Shown piece after piece: positions 37,901-51,728 of a DNA stretch of 64,000 nt. Positions within the stretch are counted from its first letter, which is position 1. Every line of letters starts with the position of its first letter. Both the position numbers and the translations under genes were made by a program. Under the pieces are notes generated by a model. It saw nothing but the letters and a program-made list of their open reading frames with translations. It had not been told where the DNA came from and made no database searches. The stretch is taken from assembly GCF_910591885.1 (NCBI RefSeq), contig NW_025963553.1, forward strand, positions 4,712,001-4,776,000. The letters are read 5' to 3'. The stretch is from Bombus terrestris (lineage: Eukaryota; Arthropoda; Insecta; Hymenoptera; Apidae).

Positions 37901-39532
37901 CTGACGAAATTAGGTACTAACACGATATATATGCATATTGCAAGGTATATGTATACCTTGCATATTGTGATCGATGCTCGCTCGCTCCGCTCGCTCGTAA
38001 AAATTTAGTCCAACCTCACATCCGATCCGACACGTTCGCAAATTCGAAATAAGTCGCCACCATATCGAATAATGAACGCAAGATAGATTGGTTTTAGGTT
38101 ACGCTATAGTTTTCGAGCGAGCGCAGCGAGCGAGAGACGCGTAAAGGTGTGTCACAATCCAACGGTTTGGCACATACTGACATTGAAACATTCGCACCAG
38201 CCCGAGGAGCCGGAAGTCTTTATCATATTGCCTACTGACAAATGTTTACAGTTTGTGAATAGTTTCACATAAATAGTACTATTTCGACATACTACAGTGC
38301 AATGTGATGTCCGAAGTGGCTGACAAAATTAGGTACTAACACGATATATATGCATATTGCAAGGTATATGTATACCTTGCAAATTGTGATCGTTGCTCGC
38401 TCGCTCCGCTCGCTCGTAAAAATTTAGTCCAACCTCACATCCGATCCGACACGTTCGCAAATTCGAAATAAGTCGCCTTCAAATCGAATGACTAACGCAA
38501 GAGGGATTGGTTTTAGGTTAGGCTATAGTTTTCGAGCGAGCGCAGCGAGCGAGAGACGCGTAAAGGTGTATCACAATCTAACGGTTTGGCACATACGGAC
38601 ATTGAAACATTCGCACCAGCCAGAGGAGCCGGAAGTATTTATCCTATTGCCTGCTGACAAATGTTTACAGTTTGTGAATAGTTTCACATAAATAGTACTA
38701 TTTCCACATACTACAGTCCAATGTGATGTCCGAAGTGGCTAACAAAATTAGGTACTAACACGATATATATACATATTGCAAGGTATGTGTATACCTTGCA
38801 AATTGTGATCGTTGCTCGCTCGCTCCGCTCGCTCGTAAAAATTTAGTCCAACCTCACATCCGATACGACACGTTCGCAAATTCGAAATAAGTCGCCACCA
38901 TATCGAATAATGAACGCAAGATGGATTGGTTTTAGGTTACGCTATAGTTTTCGAGCGAGCGCAGCGAACGAGAGACGCGTAAAGGTGTGTCACAATCCAA
39001 CGGTTTGGCACATACGGACATTGAAACATTCGCACCAGCCCGAGGAGCCGGAAGTCTTTATCCTATTGCCTGCTGACAAATGTTTACAGTTTGTGAATAG
39101 TTTCACATAAATAGTACTATTTCCACATACCACAGTCCAATGTGATGTCCGAAGTGGCTGACAAAATTAGGTACTAACACGAAATATATGCAAGGCAATA
39201 TAAGGTATATGTATACCTTGCAAATTGTGATCGTTGCTCGCTCGCTCCGCTCGCTCGTAAAAATTTAGTCCAACCTCACATACGATCCGACACGTACGCA
39301 AATTCGAAATAAGTTGCCTTCATATCGAATGACTAACGCAAGATGGATTGGGTTTAGGTTAGGCTACAGCTTTCGAGCGAGCGCAGCGAGCGAGATACGC
39401 GTAAAGGTGTGTCACAATCCAACGGTTTGGCACATACTGACATTGAAACATTCGCACCAGCCCGAGGAGCCGGATGTCTTTATCATATTGCCTGCTGACA
39501 AATGTTTACAGTTTGTGAATAGTTTCACATAA
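34915..39532 (+). repeat. Eleven-monomer HOR, copy 2 (4618 bp)
   Basis: Same length and monomer order as 30297-34914. I found only a handful of differences by eye: AACTTTCGC versus AACATTCGC (31473 and 36091), the palindrome centre and flank (31653 and 36271), AAATG versus AAACG (30689 and 35307), CGAAGAG versus CGAGGAG near 34420, ATGCTA versus ATCCTA near 34444, and CTATAGTTTT shared. This puts the copies at well over 99 percent identity. Confidence 0.92.
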
Positions 39533-40373
39533 ATAGTACTATTTCCACATACTACAGGGCAATGTGATGTCCGAAGTGGCTGACGAAATTAGGTACTAAC
39601 ACGATATATATGCATATTGCAAGGTATATGTATACCTTGCAAATTGTGATCGTTGCTCGCTCGCTCCGCTCGCTCGTAAAAATTTAGTCCAACCTCACAT
39701 CCGATCCGACACGTTCGCAAATTCGAAATAAGTCGCCTTCATATCGAATGACTAACGCAAGAGGGATTGGTTTTAGGTTAGGCTATAGTTTTCGAGCGAG
39801 CGCAGCGAGCGAGCGACGCGTAAAGGTGTATCACAATCTAACGGTTTGGCACATACGGACATTGAAACATTCGCACCAGCCAGAGGAGCCGGAAGTATTT
39901 ATCGTATTGCCTGCTGACAAATGTTTACAGTTTGTGAATAGTTTCACATAAATAGTACTATTTCCACATACTACAGTCCAATGTGATGTCCGAAGTGGCT
40001 GACAAAATTAGGTACTAACACGAAATATATGCAAGGCAATATAAGGTATATGTATACCTTGCAAATTGTGATCGTTGCTCGCTCGCTCCGCTCGCTCGTA
40101 AAAATTTAGTCCAACCTCACATACGATCCGACACGCTCGCAAATTCGAAATAAGTCGCCACCATATCGAATAATGAACGCAAGATGGATTGGGTTTAGGT
40201 TAGGCTACAGCTTTCGAGCGAGCGCAGCGAGCGAGATACGCGTAAAGGTGTATCACAATCTAACGGTTTGGCACATACGGACATTGAAACATTCGCACCA
40301 GCCAGAGGAGCCGGAAGTATTTATCCTATTGCCTGCTGACAAATGTTTACAGTTTGTGAATAGTTTCACATAA
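39533..40373 (+). repeat. Two linking monomers, the second mosaic
   Basis: 39533-39951 is short class with GAGCGACGCG (usual GAGAGACGCG), a variant shared with 41634-42052 and 45001-45419. 39952-40373 is a three-part mosaic: a long-class head, a CACCATAT / AATGAACGC start of the frame, then GGGTTTAGG, CTACAGC and GAGATACG, ending with the GTATCACAATCTAAC family tail. It looks like two exchange events inside one monomer. Confidence 0.82.
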
Positions 40374-43300
40374 ATAGAACTATTTCCACATACTACAGGG
40401 CAATGTGATGTCCGAAGTGGCTGACGAAATTAGGTACTAACACGATATATATGCATATTGCAAGGTATATGTATACCTTGCATATTGTGATCGATGCTCG
40501 CTCGCTCCGCTCGCTCGTAAAAATTTAGTCCAACCTCACATCCGATCCGACACGTTCGCAAATTCGAAATAAGTCGCCACCATATCGAATAATGAACGCA
40601 AGATAGATTGGTTTTAGGTTACGCTATAGTTTTCGAGCGAGCGCAGCGAGCGAGAGACGCGTAAAGGTGTGTCACAATCCAACGGTTTGGCACATACTGA
40701 CATTGAAACATTCGCACCAGCCCGAGGAGCCGGAAGTCTTTATCATATTGCCTACTGACAAATGTTTACAGTTTGTGAATAGTTTCACATAAATAGTACT
40801 ATTTCGACATACTACAGTGCAATGTGATGTCCGAAGTGGCTGACAAAATTAGGTACTAACACGATATATATGCATATTGCAAGGTATATGTATACCTTGC
40901 AAATTGTGATCGTTGCTCGCTCGCTCCGCTCGCTCGTAAAAATTTAGTCCAACCTCACATCCGATCCGACACGTTCGCAAATTCGAAATAAGTCGCCTTC
41001 AAATCGAATGACTAACGCAAGAGGGATTGGTTTTAGGTTAGGCTATAGTTTTCGAGCGAGCGCAGCGAGCGAGAGACGCGTAAAGGTGTATCACAATCTA
41101 ACGGTTTGGCACATACGGACATTGAAACATTCGCACCAGCCAGAGGAGCCGGAAGTATTTATCCTATTGCCTGCTGACAAATGTTTACAGTTTGTGAATA
41201 GTTTCACATAAATAGTGCTATTTCCACATACTACAGTCCAATGTGATGTCCGAAGTGGCTGACAAAATTAGGTACTAACACGAAATATATGCAAGGCAAT
41301 ATAAGGTATATGTATACCTTGCAAATTGTGATCGTTGCTCGCTCGCTCCGCTCGCTCGTAAAAATTTAGTCCAACCTCACATACGATCCGACACGTTCGC
41401 AAATTCGAAATAAGTTGCCTTCATATCGAATGACTAACGCAAGATGGATTGGGTTTAGGTTAGGCTACAGCTTTCGAGCGAGCGCAGCGAGCGAGATACG
41501 CGTAAAGGTGTGTCACAATCCAACGGTTTGGCACATACTGACATTGAAACATTCGCACCAGCCCGGGGAGCCGGATGTCTTTATCATATTGCCTGCTGAC
41601 AAATGTTTACAGTTTGTGAATAGTTTCACATAAATAGTACTATTTCCACATACTACAGGGCAATGTGATGTCCGAAGTGGCTGACGAAATTAGGTACTAA
41701 CACGATATATATGCATATTGCAAGGTATATGTATACCTTGCAAATTGTGATCGTTGCTCGCTCGCTCCGCTCGCTCGTAAAAATTTAGTCCAACCTCACA
41801 TCCGATCCGACACGTTCGCAAATTCGAAATAAGTCGCCTTCATATCGAATGACTAACGCAAGAGGGATTGGTTTTAGGTTAGGCTATAGTTTTCGAGCGA
41901 GCGCAGCGAGCGAGCGACGCGTAATGGTGTATCACAATCTAACGGTTTGGCACATACGGACATTGAAACATTCGCACCAGCCAGAGGAGCCGGAAGTATT
42001 TATCGTATTGCCTGCTGACAAATGTTTACAGTTTGTGAATAGTTTCACATAAATAGTACTATTTCCACATACTACAGTCCAATGTGATGTCCGAAGTGGC
42101 TGACAAAATTAGGTACTAACACGAAATATATGCAAGGCAATATAAGGTATATGTATACCTTGCAAATTGTGATCGTTGCTCGCTCGCTCCGCTCGCTCGT
42201 AAAAATTTAGTCCAACCTCACATACGATCCGACACGCTCGCAAATTCGAAATAAGTTGCCTTCATATCGAATGACTAACGCAAGATGGATTGGGTTTAGG
42301 TTAGGCTACAGCTTTCGAGCGAGCGCAGCGAGCGAGAGACGCGTAAAGGTGTGTCACAATCCAACGGTTTGGCACATACTGACATTGAAACATTCGCTCC
42401 AGCCCGAGGAGCCGGATGTCTTTATCATATTGCCTGCTGACAAATGTTTACAGTTTGTGAATAGTTTCACATAAATAGTACTATTTCCACATACTACAGG
42501 GCAATGTGATGTCCGAAGTGGCTGACGAAATTAGGTACTAACACGATATATATGCATATTGCAAGTTATATGTATACCTTGCAAATTGTGATCGTTGCTC
42601 GCTCGCTCCGCTCGCTCGTAAAAATTTAGTCCAACCTCACATCCGATCCGACACGTTCGCAAATTCGAAATAAGTCGCCTTCAAATCGAATGACTAACGC
42701 AAGAGGGATTGGTTTTAGGTTAGGCTATAGTTTTCGAGCGAGCGCAGCGAGCGAGAGACGCGTAAAGGTGTATCACAATCTAACGGTTTGGCACATACGG
42801 ACATTGAAACATTCGCACCAGCCAGAGGAGCCGGAAGTATTTATCCTATTGCCTGCTGACAAATGTTTACAGTTTGTGAATAGTTTCACATAAATAGAAC
42901 TATTTCCACATACTACAGGGCAATGTGATGTCCGAAGTGGCTGACGAAATTAGGTACTAACACGATATATATGCATATTGCAAGGTATATGTATACCTTG
43001 CATATTGTGATTGATGCTCGCTCGCTCCGCTCGCTCCGCTCGCTCGTAAAAATTTAGTCCAACCTCACATTCGATCCGACACGTTCGCAAATTCGAAATA
43101 AGTCGCCACCATATCGAATAATGAACGCAAGATAGATTGGTTTTAGGTTACGCTATAGTTTTCGAGCGAGCGCAGCGAGCGAGAGACGCGTAAAGGTGTG
43201 TCACAATCCAACGGTTTGGCACATACTGACATTGAAACATTCGCACCAGCCCGAGGAGCCGGAAGTCTTTATCATATTGCCTACTGTCAAATGTTTACAG

Positions 43301-43740
43301 TTTGTGAATAGTTTCACATAAATAGTACTATTTCGACATACTACAGTGCAATGTGATGTCCGAAGTGGCTGACAAAATTAGGTACTAACACGATATATAT
43401 GCATATTGCAAGGTATATGTATACCTTGCAAATTGTGATCGTTGCTCGCTCGCTCCGCTCGCTCGTAAAAATTTAGTCCAACCTCACATCCGATCCGACA
43501 CGTTCGCAAATTTGAAATAAGTCGCCTTCAAATCGAATGACTAACGCAAGAGGGATTGGTTTTAGGTTAGGCTATAGTTTTCGAGCGAGCGCAGCGAGCG
43601 AGAGACGCGTAAAGGTGTATCACAATCTAACGGTTTGGCACATACGGACATTGAAACATTCGCACCAGCCAGAGGAGCCGGAAGTATTTATCCTATTGCC
43701 TGCTGACAAATGTTTACAGTTTGTGAATAGTTTCACATAA
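40374..43740 (+). repeat. Eight-monomer HOR, copy 1 (3367 bp)
   Basis: Units end at 40792, 41211, 41633, 42052, 42474, 42893, 43321 and 43740. Diagnostics shared with the next copy: ATAGTGCT near 41216, CCGGGGAGCC near 41564, TTCGCTCCAGCC near 42397, GCAAGTTATATG near 42565 and a 428-bp unit (42894-43321) with a 9-bp duplication in the left arm at 43028-43036. Private changes include GTAATGG near 41925, GATTGATG near 43011 and ACTGTCAAATG near 43287. Confidence 0.9.
43028..43036. repeat. 9-bp expansion of the left GCTC arm
   Basis: A duplicated CGCTCGCTC lengthens the left arm to 30 bp. The same duplication is at 48077-48085, in the matching monomer of the expanded HOR copy, so it happened before that block was duplicated. 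Confidence 0.87.
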
Positions 43741-46700
43741 ATAGAACTATTTCCACATACTACAGGGCAATGTGATGTCCGAAGTGGCTGACGAAATTAG
43801 GTACTAACACGATATATATGCATATTGCAAGGTATATGTATACCTTGCATATTGTGATCGATGCTCGCTCGCTCCGCTCGCTCGTAAAAATTTAGTCCAA
43901 CCTCACATCCGATCCGACACGTTCGCAAATTCGAAATAAGTCGCCACCATATCGAATAATGAACGCAAGATAGATTGGTTTTAGGTTACGCTATAGTTTT
44001 CGAGCGAGCGCAGCGAGCGAGAGACGCGTAAAGGTGTGTCACAATCCAACGGTTTGGCACATACTGACATTGAAACATTCGCACCAGCCCGAGGAGCCGG
44101 AAGTCTTTATCATATTGCCTACTGACAAATGTTTACAGTTTGTGAATAGTTTCACATAAATAGTACTATTTCGACATACTACAGTGCAATGTGATGTCCG
44201 AAGTGGCTGACAAAATTAGGTACTAACACGATATATATGCATATTGCAAGGTATATGTATACCTTGCAAATTGTGATCGTTGCTCGCTCGCTCCGCTCGC
44301 TCGTAAAAATTTAGTCCAACCTCACATCCGATCCGACACGTTCGCAAATTCGAAATAAGTCGCCTTCAAATCGAATGACTAACGCAAGAGGGATTGGTTT
44401 TAGGTTAGGCTATAGTTTTCGAGCGAGCGCAGCGAGCGAGAGACGCGTAAAGGTGTATCACAATCTAACGGTTTGGCACATACGGACATTGAAACATTCG
44501 CACCAGCCAGAGGAGCCGGAAGTATTTATCCTATTGCCTGCTGACAAATGTTTACAGTTTGTGAATAGTTTCACATAAATAGTGCTATTTCCACATACTA
44601 CAGTCCAATGTGATGTCCGAAGTGGCTGACAAAATTAGGTACTAACACGAAATATATGCAAGGCAATATAAGGTATATGTATACCTTGCAAATTGTGATC
44701 GTTGCTCGCTCGCTCCGCTCGCTCGTAAAAATTTAGTCCAACCTCACATACGATCCGACACGTTCGCAAATTCGAAATAAGTTGCCTTCATATCGAATGA
44801 CTAACGCAAGATGGATTGGGTTTAGGTTAGGCTACAGCATTCGAGCGAGCGCAGCGAGCGAGATACGCGTAAAGGTGTGTCACAATCCAACGGTTTGGCA
44901 CATACTGACATTGAAACATTCGCACCAGCCCGGGGAGCCGGATGTCTTTATCATATTGCCTGCTGACAAATGTTTACAGTTTGTGAATAGTTTCACATAA
45001 ATAGTACTATTTCCACATACTACAGGGCAATGTGATGTCCGAAGTGGCTGACGAAATTAGGTACTAACACGATATATATGCATATTGCAAGGTATATGTA
45101 TACCTTGCAAATTGTGATCGTTGCTCGCTCGCTCCCCTCGCTCGTAAAAATTTAGTCCAACCTCACATCCGATCCGACACGTTCGCAAATTCGAAATAAG
45201 TCGCCTTCATATCGAATGACTAACGCAAGAGGGATTGGTTTTAGGTTAGGCTATAGTTTTCGAGCGAGCGCAGCGAGCGAGCGACGCGTAAAGGTGTATC
45301 ACAATCTAACGGTTTGGCACATACGGACATTGAAACATTCGCACCAGCCAGAGGAGCCGGAAGTATTTATCGTATTGCCTGCTGACAAATGTTTACAGTT
45401 TGTGAATAGTTTCACATAAATAGTACTATTTCCACATACTACAGTCCAATGTGATGTCCGAAGTGGCTGACAAAATTAGGTACTAACACGAAATATATGC
45501 AAGGCAATATAAGGTATATGTATACCTTGCAAATTGTGATCGTTGCTCGCTCGCTCCGCTCGCTCGTAAAAATTTAGTCCAACCTCACATACGATCCGAC
45601 ACGCTCGCAAATTCGAAATAAGTTGCCTTCATATCGAATGACTAACGCAAGATGGATTGGGTTTAGGTTAGGCTACAGCTTTCGAGCGAGCGCAGCGAGC
45701 GAGAGACGCGTAAAGGTGTGTCACAATCCAACGGTTTGGCACATACTGACATTGAAACATTCGCTCCAGCCCGAGGAGCCGGATGTCTTTATCATATTGC
45801 CTGCTGACAAATGTTTACAGTTTGTGAATAGTTTCACATAAATAGTACTATTTCCACATACTACAGGGCAATGTGATGTCCGAAGTGGCTGACGAAATTA
45901 GGTACTAACACGATATATATGCATATTGCAAGTTATATGTATACCTTGCAAATTGTGATCGTTGCTCGCTCGCTCCGCTCGCTCGTAAAAATTTAGTCCA
46001 ACCTCACATCCGATCCGACACGTTCGCAAATTCGAAATAAGTCGCCTTCAAATCGAATGACTAACGCAAGAGGGATTGGTTTTAGGTTAGGCTATAGTTT
46101 TCGAGCGAGCGCAGCGAGCGAGAGACGCGTAAAGGTGTATCACAATCTAACGGTTTGGCACATACGGACATTGAAACATTCGCACCAGCCAGAGGAGCCG
46201 GAAGTATTTATCGTATTGCCTGCTGACAAATGTTTACAGTTTGTGAATAGTTTCACATAAATAGTACTATTTCCACATACTACAGTCCAATGTGATGTCC
46301 GAAGTGGCTGACAAAATTAGGTACTAACACGAAATATATGCAAGGCAATATAAGGTATATGTATACCTTGCAAATTGTGATCGTTGCTCGCTCGCTCCGC
46401 TCGCTCGTAAAAATTTAGTCCAACCTCACATACGATCCGACACGCTCGCAAATTCGAAATAAGTTGCCTTCATATCGAATGACTAACGCAAGATGGATTG
46501 GGTTTAGGTTAGGCTACAGCTTTCGAGCGAGCGCAGCGAGCGAGAGACGCGTAAAGGTGTGTCACAATCCAACGGTTTGGCACATACTGACATTGAAACA
46601 TTCGCTCCAGCCCGAGGAGCCGGATGTCTTTATCATATTGCCTGCTGACAAATGTTTACAGTTTGTGAATAGTTTCACATAAATAGTACTATTTCCACAT

Positions 46701-48789
46701 ACTACAGGGCAATGTGATGTCCGAAGTGGCTGACGAAATTAGGTACTAACACGATATATATGCATATTGCAAGTTATATGTATACCTTGCAAATTGTGAT
46801 CGTTGCTCGCTCGCTCCGCTCGCTCGTAAAAATTTAGTCCAACCTCACATCCGATCCGACACGTTCGCAAATTCGAAATAAGTCGCCTTCAAATCGAATG
46901 ACTAACGCAAGAGGGATTGGTTTTAGGTTAGGCTATAGTTTTCGAGCGAGCGCAGCGAGCGAGAGACGCGTAAAGGTGTATCACAATCTAACGGTTTGGC
47001 ACATACGGACATTGAAACATTCGCACCAGCCAGAGGAGCCGGAAGTATTTATCGTATTGCCTGCTGACAAATGTTTACAGTTTGTGAATAGTTTCACATA
47101 AATAGTACTATTTCCACATACTACAGTCCAATGTGATGTCCGAAGTGGCTGACAAAATTAGGTACTAACACGAAATATATGCAAGGCAATATAAGGTATA
47201 TGTATACCTTGCAAATTGTGATCGTTGCTCGCTCGCTCCGCTCGCTCGTAAAAATTTAGTCCAACCTCACATACGATCCGACACGCTCGCAAATTCGAAA
47301 TAAGTTGCCTTCATATCGAATGACTAACGCAAGATGGATTGGGTTTAGGTTAGGCTACAGCTTTCGAGCGAGCGCAGCGAGCGAGAGACGCGTAAAGGTG
47401 TGTCACAATCCAACGGTTTGGCACATACTGACATTGAAACATTCGCTCCAGCCCGAGGAGCCGGATGTCTTTATCATATTGCCTGCTGACAAATGTTTAC
47501 AGTTTGTGAATAGTTTCACATAAATAGTACTATTTCCACATACTACAGGGCAATGTGACGTCCGAAGTGGCTGACGAAATTAGGTACTAACACGATATAT
47601 ATGCATATTGCAAGTTATATGTATACCTTGCAAATTGTGATCGTTGCTCGCTCGCTCCGCTCGCTCGTAAAAATTTAGTCCAACCTCACATCCGATCCGA
47701 CACGTTCGCAAATTCGAAATAAGTCGCCTTCAAATCGAATGACTAACGCAAGAGGGATTGGTTTTAGGTTAGGCTATAGTTTTCGAGCGAGCGCAGCGAG
47801 CGAGAGACGCGTAAAGGTGTATCACAATCTAACGGTTTGGCACATACGGACATTGAAACATTCGCACCAGCCAGAGGAGCCGGAAGTATTTATCCTATTG
47901 CCTGCTGACAAATGTTTACAGTTTGTGAATAGTTTCACATATATAGAACTATTTCCACATACTACAGGGCAATGTGATGTCCGAAGTGGCTGACGAAATT
48001 AGGTACTAACACGATATATATGCATATTGCAAGGTATATGTATACCTTGCATATTGTGATCGATGCTCGCTCGCTCCGCTCGCTCCGCTCGCTCGTAAAA
48101 ATTTAGTCCAACCTCACATCCGATCCGACACGTTCGCAAATTCGAAATAAGTCGCCACCATATCGAATAATGAACGCAAGATAGATTGGTTTTAGGTTAC
48201 GCTATAGATTTCGAGCGAGCGCAGCGAGCGAGAGACGCGTAAAGGTGTGTCACAATCCAACGGTTTGGCACATACTGACATTGAAACATTCGCACCAGCC
48301 CGAGGAGCCGGAAGTCTTTATCATATTGCCTACTGACAAATGTTTACAGTTTGTGAATAGTTTCACATAAATAGTACTATTTCGACATACTACAGTGCAA
48401 TGTGATGTCCGAAGTGGCTGACAAAATTAGGTACTAACACGATATATATGCATATTGCAAGGTATATGTATACCTTGCAAATTGTGATCGTTGCTCGCTC
48501 GCTCCGCTCGCTCGTAAAAATTTAGTCCAACCTCACATCCGATCCGACACGTTCGCAAATTCGAAATAAGTCGCCTTCAAATCGAATGACTAACGCAAGA
48601 GGGATTGGTTTTAGGTTAGGCTATAGTTTTCGAGCGAGCGCAGCGAGCGAGAGACGCGTAAAGGTGTATCACAATCTAACGGTTTGGCACATACGGACAT
48701 TGAAACATTCGCACCAGCCAGAGGAGCCGGAAGTATTTATCCTATTGCATGCTGACAAATGTTTACAGTTTGTGAATAGTTTCACATAA
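43741..48789 (+). repeat. Eight-monomer HOR, copy 2, expanded to twelve (5049 bp)
   Basis: Same order as 40374-43740, but 5049 bp long; the excess of 1682 bp is exactly two extra 841-bp dimers. The 428-bp unit with the left-arm duplication recurs at 47943-48370 (duplication at 48077-48085), which fixes the alignment. Private changes include CAGCATTCG near 44839, CTCCCCTCG near 45136, GTGACGTCC near 47559, CATATATAG near 47942 (removes the TAA), CTATAGATTTC near 48208 and ATTGCATGC near 48749. Confidence 0.9.
45001..47523 (+). repeat. Three tandem 841-bp dimers inside HOR copy 2
   Basis: Copies at 45001-45841, 45842-46682 and 46683-47523, each a short-class unit (GTATTTATCGT family) followed by a long-class unit with TTCGCTCCAGCC. 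The second and third short units also carry GCAAGTTATATG and CTTCAAAT, whereas the first has CTTCATAT and GAGCGACGCG. The repeated unit was therefore one dimer, copied twice more. Confidence 0.9.
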
Positions 48790-51728
48790 ATAGTACTATT
48801 TCCACATACTACAGTCCAATGTGATGTCCGAAGTGGCTAACAAAATTAGGTACTAACACGATATATATACATATTGCAAGGTATATGTATACCTTGCAAA
48901 TTGTGATCGTTTCTCGCTCGCTCCGCTCGCTCGTAAAAATTTAGTCCAACCTCACATCCGATCCGACACGTTCGCAAATTCGAAATAAGTCGCCTTCATA
49001 TCGAATGACTAACGCAAGAGGGATTGGTTTTAGGTTAGGCTATAGTTTTCGAGCGAGCGCAGCGAGCGAGAGACGCGTAAAGGTGTATCACAATCTAACG
49101 GTTTGGCACATACGGACATTGAAACATTCGCACCAGCCAGAGGAGCCGGAAGTATTTATCGTATTGCCTGCTGACAAATGTTTACAGTTTGTGAATAGTT
49201 TCACATAAATAGTACTATTTCCACATACTACAGTCCAATGTGATGTCCGAAGTGGCTGACAAAATTAGGTACTAACACGAAATATATGCAAGGCAATATA
49301 AGGTATATGTATACCTTGCAAATTGTGATCGTTGCTCGCTCGCTCCGCTCGCTCGTAAAAATTTAGTCCAACCTCACATACGATCCGACACGCTCGCAAA
49401 TTCGAAATAAGTTGCCTTCATATCGAATGACTAACGCAAGATGGATTGGGTTTAGGTTAGGCTACAGCTTTCGAGCGAGCGCAGCGAGCGAGAGACGCGT
49501 AAAGGTGTGTCACAATCCAACGGTTTGGCACATACTGACATTGAAACATTCGCTCCAGCCCGAGGAGCCGGATGTCTTTATCATATTGCCTGCTGACAAA
49601 TGTTTACAGTTTGTGAATAGTTTCACATAAATAGTACTATTTCCACATACTACAGGGCAATGTGATGTCCGAAGTGGCTGACGAAATTAGGTACTAACAC
49701 GATATATATGCATATTGCAAGTTATATGTATACCTTGCATATTGTGATCGATGCTCGCTCGCTCCGCTCGCTCGTAAAAATTTAGTCCAACCTCACATCC
49801 GATCCGACACGTTCGCAAATTCGAAATAAGTCGCCTTCAAATCGAATGACTAACGCAAGAGGGATTGGTTTTAGGTTAGGCTATAGTTTTCGAGCGAGCG
49901 CAGCGAGCGAGAGACGCGTAAAGGTGTATCACAATCTAACGGTTTGGCACATACGGACATTGAAACATTCGCACCAGCCAGAGGAGCCGGAAGTATTTAT
50001 CCTATTGCCTGCTGACAAATGTTTACAGTTTGTGAATAGTTTCACATAAATAGAACTATTTCCACATACTACAGGGCAATGTGATGTCCGAAGTGGCTGA
50101 CGAAATTAGGTACTAACACGATATATATGCATATTGCAAGGTATATGTATACCTTGCATATTGTGATCGATGCTCGCTCGCTCCGCTCGCTCGTAAAAAT
50201 TTAGTCCAACCTCACATCCGATCCGACACGTTCGCAAATTCGAAATAAGTCGCCACCATATCGAATAATGAACGCAAGATAGATTGGTTTTAGGTTACGC
50301 TATAGTTTTCGAGCGAGCGCAGCGAGCGAGAGACGCGTAAAGGTGTGTCACAATCCAACGGTTTGGCACATACTGACATTGAAACATTCGCACCAGCCCG
50401 AGGAGCCGGAAGTCTTTATCATATTGCCTACAGACAAATGTTTACAGTTTGTGAATAGTTTCACATAAATAGTACTATTTCGACATACTACAGTGCAATG
50501 TGATGTCCGAAGTGGCTGACAAAATTAGGTACTAACACGATATATATGCATATTGCAAGGTATATGTATACCTTGCAAATTGTGATCGTTGCTCGCTCGC
50601 TCCGCTCGCTCGTAAAAATTTAGTCCAACCTCACATCCGATCCGACACGTTCGCAAATTCGAAATAAGTCGCCTTCAAATCGAATGACTAACGCAAGAGG
50701 GATTGGTTTTAGGTTAGGCTATAGTTTTCGAGCGAGCGCAGCGAGCGAGAGACGCGTAAAGGTGTATCACAATCTAACGGTTTGGCACATACGGACATTG
50801 AAACATTCGCACCAGCCAGAGGAGCCGGAAGTATTTATCCTATTGCCTGCTGACAAATGTTTACAGTTTGTGAATAGTTTCACATAAATAGTACTATTTC
50901 CACATACTACAGTCCAATGTGATGTCCGAAGTGGCTAACAAAATTAGGTACTAACACGATATATATACATATTGCAAGGTATATGTATACCTTGCAAATT
51001 GTGATCGTTGCTCGCTCGCTCCGCTCGCTCGTAAAAATTTAGTCCAACCTCACATCCGATCCGACACGTTCGCAAATTCGAAATAAGTCGCCTTCATATC
51101 GAATGACTAACGCAAGAGGGATTGGTTTTAGGTTAGGCTATAGTTTTCGAGCGAGCGCAGCGAGCGAGAGACGCGTAAAGGTGTATCACAATCTAACGGT
51201 TTGGCACATACGGACATTGAAACATTCGCACCAGCCAGAGGAGCCGGAAGTATTTATCGTATTGCCTGCTGACAAATGTTTACAGTTTGTGAATAGTTTC
51301 ACATAAATAGTACTATTTCCACATACTACAGTCCAATGTGATGTCCGAAGTGGCTGACAAAATTAGGTACTAACACGAAATATATGCAAGGCAATATAAG
51401 GTATATGTATACCTTGCAAATTGTGATCGTTGCTCGCTCGCTCCGCTCGCTCGTAAAAATTTAGTCCAACCTCACATACGATCCGACACGCTCGCAAATT
51501 CGAAATAAGTTGCCTTCATATCGAATGACTAACGCAAGATGGATTGGGTTTAGGTTAGGCTACAGCTTTTGAGCGAGCGCAGCGAGCGAGAGACGCGTAA
51601 AGGTGTGTCACAATCCAACGGTTTGGCACATACTGACATTGAAACATTCGCTCCAGCCCGAGGAGCCGGATGTCTTTATCATATTGCCTGCTGACAAATG
51701 TTTACAGTTTGTGAATAGTTTCACATAA
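48790..51728 (+). repeat. Seven monomers, a five-unit series and its restart
   Basis: Units end at 49208, 49630, 50049, 50468, 50887, 51306 and 51728. The first two (GTATTTATCGT family, then the TTCGCTCC long unit) recur at the end, 2098 bp later, with TTTTGAGCG in the last. The unit 49631-50049 joins a GCAAGTTATATG / GCATATTG head to a CTTCAAAT tail. Private changes include GATCGTTTCTC near 48911 and CTACAGACAAATG near 50431. Confidence 0.85.
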
